Of a stretch of DNA of 64,000 bases, positions 58,464 to 64,000 are shown in pieces. Both the position numbers and the translations under genes were made by a program. The notes below the pieces were generated by a model that was given only the letters and a program-made list of their open reading frames with translations, had not been told where the DNA came from and searched no databases. The stretch covers positions 21,157,001 through 21,221,000 of the forward strand of contig OY756972.1 of NCBI GenBank assembly GCA_963580455.1, in the 5' to 3' direction. The stretch's first letter is position 1. Every line of letters starts with the position of its first letter. The DNA is from Euonymus europaeus. Its lineage: Eukaryota > Streptophyta > Magnoliopsida > Celastrales > Celastraceae.

Positions 58464-59440
58464 TTTTAAGAGATTCTCTGTATCTTAGTATATTAGCTAG
58501 TATGATCATATTTTGGTTTTCCCCAATTCGATGGGAAAGAGGTGTTTCTTCATGCATGTTCTGAGATAGTGAGATGTTATTGTCTTCCTCTATCCGTAGG
58601 CCAATCTTACCTAAAGCCTTGTAAGCCGAAAACTGCTCCTAATTCTTTTTCCCCTATCTTGCCATTTTCCTCTCTTTTTTCTGCCCTTGTGGGGTTTATG
58701 ATTATAAAATATATCTTTGTTTAGATGTTTTTTGTAATATAGAAAAATAAATATGTTCCCTATGATGTATCATCTGAACCATGCTAATTCTGATGATTAA
58801 TGATTGATCTTCTTCGTATTTTTCTGAGGGAACTACTAAACTATTGTTTATGATTTTCTAATATGTAATGTCTTGGTTATTTGTTAAATTGAGTTGTCAG
58901 TTTCAAGTTAAAAGCTACAACAACGTTCAAGAGATGTAAATGTATTTATAATGATGTTTTTCTATTTGGAAATCGTTGTATGCCAATGTTTTGCGATATT
59001 GTTGTACAATATTCTTCTTTAGTTGAGTTGTGATCTCTGAAGAGCTTCAAGCTCAATTTCTTTTACTATGAAGAAATATTGCTTATATATCTCTGCTTCC
59101 GTTTTGTAAACTTGTTTGAAGAAATTTATGTTGTTTATGTTTTGTTGGAAATATCTTTCAATCAAGGACCTTGTACGTAGGCTAAAAATAAAAAGGTTGG
59201 ATTGGACACAAATATAGGTCTGTTTTTTGTTTTCAAAATAGTTTTTGTTTTTGAAATTTAAAAATGATTAAAAAAATTTGTGCGTGATTTTTCAAAACTG
59301 ATTTTTGTTTTTTGTTTTTAAAAACAAAAAATGGAATACAACAAAAGGCTGTTTTGCAAGAACCAATTCTAGTGTTTTAGAAAACATACGGAGAACTGTT
59401 TTCATTAATGGCAGTTTTGTAAATGTATTGATGTAAAGAA
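58464..59440. other. Downstream region of the snoRNA cluster
   Basis: T-rich sequence without a recognised gene. An imperfect inverted region of TTTTTGTTTTTGAAA-like tracts lies at 59,210-59,345. Transcription of the snoRNA unit probably ends here. Confidence 0.35.
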
Positions 59441-59912
59441 ACCCTAATCATGTTCGGCGCCTCCCTCTTCTGTGCTCCACTTGCGTCAATCTGCAGAGCA
59501 ACTCCAACTCCGACTACGATCTTCTCTAATTGGGCAATCTGTCTTCGATCAAAGGTACTTCCTTCTTTTTCTTGATGGTGACTCGTTCCTTTGAAATCAT
59601 ACCCAGAGTTTCGACCTAATCAATGGTTGCGCCCAGCCTATCTTATTCATCAGCCGACTATCTTCGTGTCGTATGTTTGTTGCGTTAATTAAACGATCCC
59701 TTCGTCTTCGCTTTTTTTGTGTTTGAATTCTTTGGTGTATAGGTTTGTGTTTGGTTAACTACGATTTTGTGTTGAATTTGGGGGCGGTGATGAAGAATGT
59801 CATGCACCACTCTGATGAAATCTGTGCTGATAAACTCTCGATTACCCATTATTCATATCTGAGCCCTTATTGCATTTATTACGAAGTGGAATTATTATGA
59901 TTTGAATTTTTC

Positions 59913-60384
59913 TTGTTTGGATTTGTGAATTTGATTTAAAGCTAGAGGAGGCAACCATGTGATGTGGGTCTTGTTTGATCCAACCATGATGCGGACCGCA
60001 TAGCAGTTTCTGCTTCTGGGGATTATACTCGGTTTCTGATGGTCCTCTCTCTCCCTCTCCCTCTCTGTTTTTGCCTTAAGTGTTTTAGATCGGACTTTAT
60101 GTTCATCGTGTGATTGGTTTTCGATTTCTAGATATATTTAATTTATTGTTTGGATTTGTGAATTTGATTTAAAGCTAGAGGAGGCAACCATGTGATGTGG
60201 GTCTTGTTTGATCCAACCATGATGCGGACCGCATAGCAGTTTCTGCTTCTGGGGATTATACTTGGTTTCTGATGGTCCTCTCTCTCCCTCTCCCTCTCCC
60301 TCTCTGTTTTTGCCTTAAGTGTTTTAGATCGGACTTTATGTTCATCGTGTGATTGGTTTTCGATTTCTAGATATATTTAATTTA
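59913..60384. repeat. 233-bp tandem duplication, two near-identical copies
   Basis: Copy 1 is 59,913-60,145 and copy 2 60,146-60,384. They differ by one transition (CTCGG/CTTGG) and one extra CCCTCT unit in a CT-rich tract. Such identity implies a recent event, or selection on the content. It may lie in an intron of the candidate unit starting at 59.44 kb. Confidence 0.9.
59954..60043 (+). ncRNA. Possible box C/D-like structured RNA, copy 1 (copy 2 at 60,187-60,276)
   Basis: Inside each 233-bp unit the core is bounded by ACCA and TGGT, extended outward by AGAGGA and TCCTCT. Next to the stem lie TGTGATGT (one mismatch from box C) and CTGA (box D). Length is 90 nt. The imperfect C box keeps this tentative; another structured RNA or chance is possible. 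Confidence 0.35.
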
Positions 60385-60966
60385 TTGTATGTGGATTATT
60401 TTAAATCCTGACAAATAAATTAGATAATTATTTAATTTCAATTAGAGTTCAAACAATTTATTTAAATTAGACTTTATCTTGTGTTTGTACCTGCATCCAA
60501 TTAATTTGTGTTTTGAGTTTTGACATGAATTTTTGGACATATATCTTTTGGACTTAATTTTAACATCCCTACCTACCTATATAGCTATTTGGTTTCGCCG
60601 TTACCGTCGAGACTGCCCTGGTACTCGACTACTTGGTCTTGTAAGCTGATTGGGCCATAGCTACTTTCGCTTCACGAGCGTCTGCATCTTTTGTTTGTTT
60701 GGGCTTAATGGGCCAGACGAAAGACAAATAATAAATACAAAATAATAAAACCGCCACCTTTGCCTAAGCAGTGGTTGCTTTGCAGATCACGATGAAAGTA
60801 TGTTGCGTTGTGGCCAATCTGATTTCTGTTGAAGTACATTATTGAAAGGGATTTTTGTGCTTTTACAGATGGAATAGTGACAATGATTTTGCAACCAAAC
60901 AGCAGCGCATGCGTACCAAGTCTTTTATTATGTCCACATCAAGAAGTGTAAATAGGTCAGGCTAGT

Positions 60967-62100
60967 GTTGGGACTCATTGTTTCTTCAATTGCAACTCCT
61001 GATAGATATAGTATGGATTGCTCAACTTTTTGGTCCGCAAAGAACATTTAGAAGAATAAAAATGAAAAATTGATGGATATCAAAAATATTCTCCGCTTAG
61101 ACAATGACGCATGGTGTGAGAATGCAACGTCATCATGTAGTTTGGGTATTTTTGTACCTCATCAAATGGAATCACAGTGGGACAATTAACGAAATGGCTC
61201 CTATATTTTCATGAAAAGGTCAATTGAGCCTCTCACTTTATTTCAGACAAAAAAGGCTCTCCTACTTTCAATTTTGAACAATCTTCGTCCTTGTAACAAT
61301 TTTCTATTAAAATTGATGGTGTGATTGTTAAATGCGGACATGAATTTTTTCCATAAAAATAAAAGAAAAACTATTAGGTATGACATGGAAATAATATTAT
61401 CAACCACAAATAAAACAAAAAATTCTCCCAAAATTCCTAAAGAATTAAAACCGAAAATAAATCACCCAAATCGTCACCCACTTTCTTCTTCCTGAGGCTC
61501 CCTTCTCATTGTCATTCTCTCAGTCCAATCCGACCTGTCTAAGAAACCCGTTGAGTGGTTGAATGAGGACTGGATAGGCTGAGCCCTTGCCTTAGACCAT
61601 CTCCAATAGAAGCTGGGTAGTGAAATTAAATTGTACTTTAAAGAATGATTTTTGTCTTTTTATGTGAAAATAGCTCACATCAGTGACTGAGCTTGATACT
61701 GCCATACTGGTATTTGTTGTTTTGCTACAGGGCACTGGAGGAGTTGCGTACAACTGCACATACGCGAACATGTTTTTGCGATTAAAAAATTGTGCGTGAT
61801 CATCTTCTCGAGCTCATCATCGTCGCCCAGTCAACACAGATAGAGAAATCATTGTCATCGTCTCCCTTTCTTTTCTTTTGACTTCTCAGGTCGCTGGCCT
61901 TCCCCGCTAGTAGGGAGGGGACTTGAAGCTCAACCTGCAAATGTGACGCTCGATGAAATCCATTCATTTATGGCTCCTCTTTAGCGACAAAATTCGTGGC
62001 TTTCTTCTCTATACCAAAAGCTCACTCTCTGTCACTCCACAAATCTCACAAAAACCCATCCACACAAGCCATTTAGATCTCATTCTCGCTGAACCCATCC
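60967..62100. other. Intergenic DNA with transposon debris
   Basis: Near 61,180-61,340 a diverged copy of the repeat family seen at 7.4-8.2 kb may be present in the opposite direction. TTAGACCATCTCCAATAG at 61,592 resembles a Tourist-type MITE end, but no partner end is found. No gene is supported. Confidence 0.35.
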
Positions 62101-62119
62101 GATGCTGCTGAATCGTCAC

Positions 62120-62360
62120 AACATATTTCACCAAGCTCGACAAAACCAGCAGCAGCAGCCACCCGGGCTCTGGTAGACCCTGTAAAGCTTGCTTTTGAGA
62201 AAGCCAAGGGATATAAGAAGTCAGTGAAGTTTAAACCCAATTTGCAAACTGAACAAAACCTTATATAGTGGATTCTGATACGGTGAAAGTTGCAATGGAG
62301 AAGGTTAAGGAGTATAAGGCTTATAGAGGCGTCGATAATAGAACGAATTCAGGTCATTTT
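62120..62360 (+). pseudogene. Fragment of an unidentified protein gene, frame disrupted
   Basis: One frame reads VDPVKLAFEKAKGYKKSVKF and PNLQTEQNLI before a stop. Shifting frame gives VDSDTVKVAMEKVKEYKAYR, the evident continuation. The upstream Ser/Pro/His-rich text resembles a transit peptide but contains stops. The Lys/Glu-rich repeats suggest the early part of a plastid protein. I do not recognise the parent. Confidence 0.45.
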
Positions 62361-62453
62361 TCGAGAAATTCGGAGTTTATGAGTGAAATTGAGAATTGTT
62401 GTTTGTTACTCTAAAACAGAGTAAAAGCACAAGATGACGATGGAAGTGAATTA

Positions 62454-62815
62454 GGTCAACCACAATGGTGTAAAATCAATGTAATTGTATTGAAAAAATG
62501 TGTTTTATTGATGTTGTTGTATTGAAATATGTATTTTGGTGACGTGAATGATGATGTGGCTTGACTTTTTATAATAAATATGGGATCTGGTCTTGATTTT
62601 GGTGTAAATTTGATAGGGATAATATGAAGGAAATGAAAATTGTTGGGTTGGATAATAATGGTTTTGAATTAGGAGATGTGTTTTGCTGGTGTAGCAGTAT
62701 TGAAATATAAGTTATGCTGATTTGATTGTATTGAGAGTTATGTTTTTGTGAAATATATGTGGGACCCATTTTTAAAATTTGATAGGCAATTAGAGTTGCA
62801 CTATTGTAGTTGCCC
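62454..62815. mobile_element. Tourist-like MITE (362 bp), TTA target duplication
   Basis: The left end GGTCAACCACAATGGTGTAA and inverted right end GGGCAACTACAATAGTGCAA match at most positions. TTA flanks both ends (62,451-62,453 and 62,816-62,818). The interior is homologous to the elements at 36.26 kb (same orientation) and 10.32 kb (opposite orientation). Confidence 0.8.
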
Positions 62816-62818
62816 TTA

Positions 62819-63290
62819 TAGGTTATTTGTAAGAAAGCATCTTGTGTGTTTCATAATTGTTATTGTGGAATTGACTGCTTCATGAGTTGATTATTTGATA
62901 ATATGGTAAAATTTGATGTTATGATAGTAATAAAATAAATTGATTTTAATTAAATAAAAATTGATTGTAGAAACGAATATTTAAATGATTTAGAGTATTT
63001 GTTTAGAGTAACTGATGTGTCCTGATACTGTTTTAAAGGTTGTAAATTGATCAAAACGTATATTTTTGCTGTAATTAAGAGAATCTGTTAAGAGTAACTG
63101 CTGTGAATTGTGAATGATCTTGGTCATCTCTTGCTCGCTTGAAAACGAAGTAAAAATAGGGGCTTACCTAAGATCCTTTGCTTTCGTGTCTATCCCAGAC
63201 TTTCTTGGGTAAGCAATCTAGCTTTTAGACTGACTTGCTCGCCTAAGGCTTGGCCTTGCTCTTGGTCTGTATCTCCCATCTTCACACTTT
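62819..63290. other. Spacer
   Basis: AT-rich sequence followed by a GC-richer patch at 63.17-63.30 kb whose short minus-strand frame has no family features. Nothing else seen. Confidence 0.35.
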
Positions 63291-63579
63291 TGCTCCGTTT
63301 GTTTGGAAGGAAACCAACCTCTTGAAAATGTTTTCCTAACTTTTTAGTGTTTGGAGATAAGAAAATAAAATTAGTCAAACAAAATTAATAATAAGTCAAC
63401 TCATAATAAGGGTTCTAAGATGGAAAACAACTTCCCTTATACTCATTGGGAAGTTATTTTCCTCATAGCATTAAAATATCATTAAGATTTTTTTTTGTCA
63501 ATGTATACATGAGAACAACAATGAACTAAATTAAAATTATATATTTTATACATAATATTGCATATATATAAGAGATACA

Positions 63580-63610
<31 letters not shown>

Positions 63611-63938
63611 TCGAGGTCTTAAAATGAAGTCGTAAAATGAGGTTCTAACTTTTGGGGTTCAAAATTTTTTATAAAAAAATATCAAAAAATTATAATTATA
63701 CTTTGATCAGTTTTACAATCTAACGATATATCTTTTGTTTTAAAAACAAAAATCAATTTCATCATAATTGAAAATTTGTTTGTTTTGAGTTTACATCTAA
63801 CGGTCTAGAATTTCACCAAATAATGAAAATATTAACAATTTTTTTTCCAAACACTATAAATTAGTTGTTTTTCCATGAATCTTTTTCTTTAAGATATATT
63901 TTCATGAGATGTTGATTTTCCTTCAAACAAACGGCGCA
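63291..63938. mobile_element. Terminal-inverted-repeat element (about 648 bp), superfamily uncertain
   Basis: The left end TGCTCCGTTTGTTTGGAAGG and the inverted right end TGCGCCGTTTGTTTGAAGGA agree at 18 or more positions allowing one gap. The interior is AT-rich, carries a (TA)n run at about 63,582-63,605 and has no coding capacity. Flanks TTCACACTTT and TTCATGTTTT are only loosely alike, so the target duplication, and the choice between hAT and Mutator type, is open. Confidence 0.6.
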
Positions 63939-64000
63939 TTCATGTTTTCTGCTTTTCCGATGAAACCAGAGATGAAGATTTGGTGGAAGAATATCTATTT

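Larger units (their letters stand above)
59441..60966 (+). other. Candidate spliced transcription unit, partly coding
   Basis: A telo-box-like AACCCTAATC (59,441) precedes an ATG at 59,451 opening MFGASLFCAPLASICRATP, with a donor CAAAG|GTACTT at 59,553/59,554. Much farther on, an acceptor TTTTACAG at 60,868 opens WNSDNDFATKQQRMRTKSF and IMSTSRSVNR, ending with a stop near 60,965. The N-terminal stretch looks like an organelle-targeting peptide. I could not join the exons in one frame and recognise no family; a short middle exon near 60,788 (ITMK) is possible. Treat as tentative. Confidence 0.25.

Noticed and set aside
58780..58860. Further box C/D candidate (CTGATGATTAATG..CTGAGG)
   Set aside because: Boxes are only about 35 nt apart and no terminal stem forms.

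Overview
This is a plant nuclear window, almost certainly from a eudicot. The genes have spliced exons with GT..AG junctions, the intergenic DNA is AT-rich and full of MITEs and retroelement relics, and the families are plant-specific (DRM1/ARP, TOPP-type PP1, PX-PH phospholipase D zeta, LysM and WAK receptor kinases, FBA-type F-box). I cannot name the species. All gene models below come from reading splice sites and reading frames by eye.

Layout. 0-6.2 kb: the 3' part of a DRM1/ARP gene (+), a frameshifted LINE RNase H fragment (-), a minisatellite split by a Tourist-like MITE, and a complete folate-receptor-like gene (+). 6.2-21 kb is a gene-poor accessory stretch. It holds an 82-bp minisatellite with AAACCCTAA motifs, a 792-bp hAT-like element, a 351-bp Tourist-like MITE, a 1.5-kb tandem duplication, a 1.6-kb array of degenerate GGCCCATTT units with higher-order structure, and a doubtful minus-strand transcription unit. 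21.7-28 kb: a two-exon small membrane protein (-) and a complete TOPP8-like PP1 catalytic subunit (-).

28.4-39.4 kb is the most interesting part. Two intact tandem genes (-) encode a chimeric receptor kinase: a LysM ectodomain of LYK4/LYK5 type, an EGF-like remnant, a transmembrane helix and a WAK-type RD kinase. A third, decayed kinase copy lies downstream. Between the two genes are a copia fragment, a Myb/SANT-like relic, a small cysteine-rich secreted peptide gene and a MITE. 40-41.1 kb: a copia RNase H fragment abuts a broken F-box gene. 41.5-49.4 kb: a complete PLD zeta gene (-) of about 20 exons. 50.9-53.7 kb: an eight-exon TPR gene with a predicted plastid transit peptide (-). 57.3-58.5 kb: a snoRNA locus with a site II/telo-box/TATA promoter and four box C/D candidates. 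59.4-64 kb: a candidate transcription unit, a 233-bp tandem duplication with a structured core, a MITE, a pseudogene fragment and a TIR element.

The genes do not form a pathway. Functionally they are lipid signalling (PLD zeta), dephosphorylation (PP1), perception of cell-wall or microbial sugars (LysM-WAK) and housekeeping RNA modification (snoRNAs). The LysM-WAK tandem pair is my main candidate for an unusual system: a probable glycan-binding ectodomain wired to a wall-associated-kinase signalling domain.
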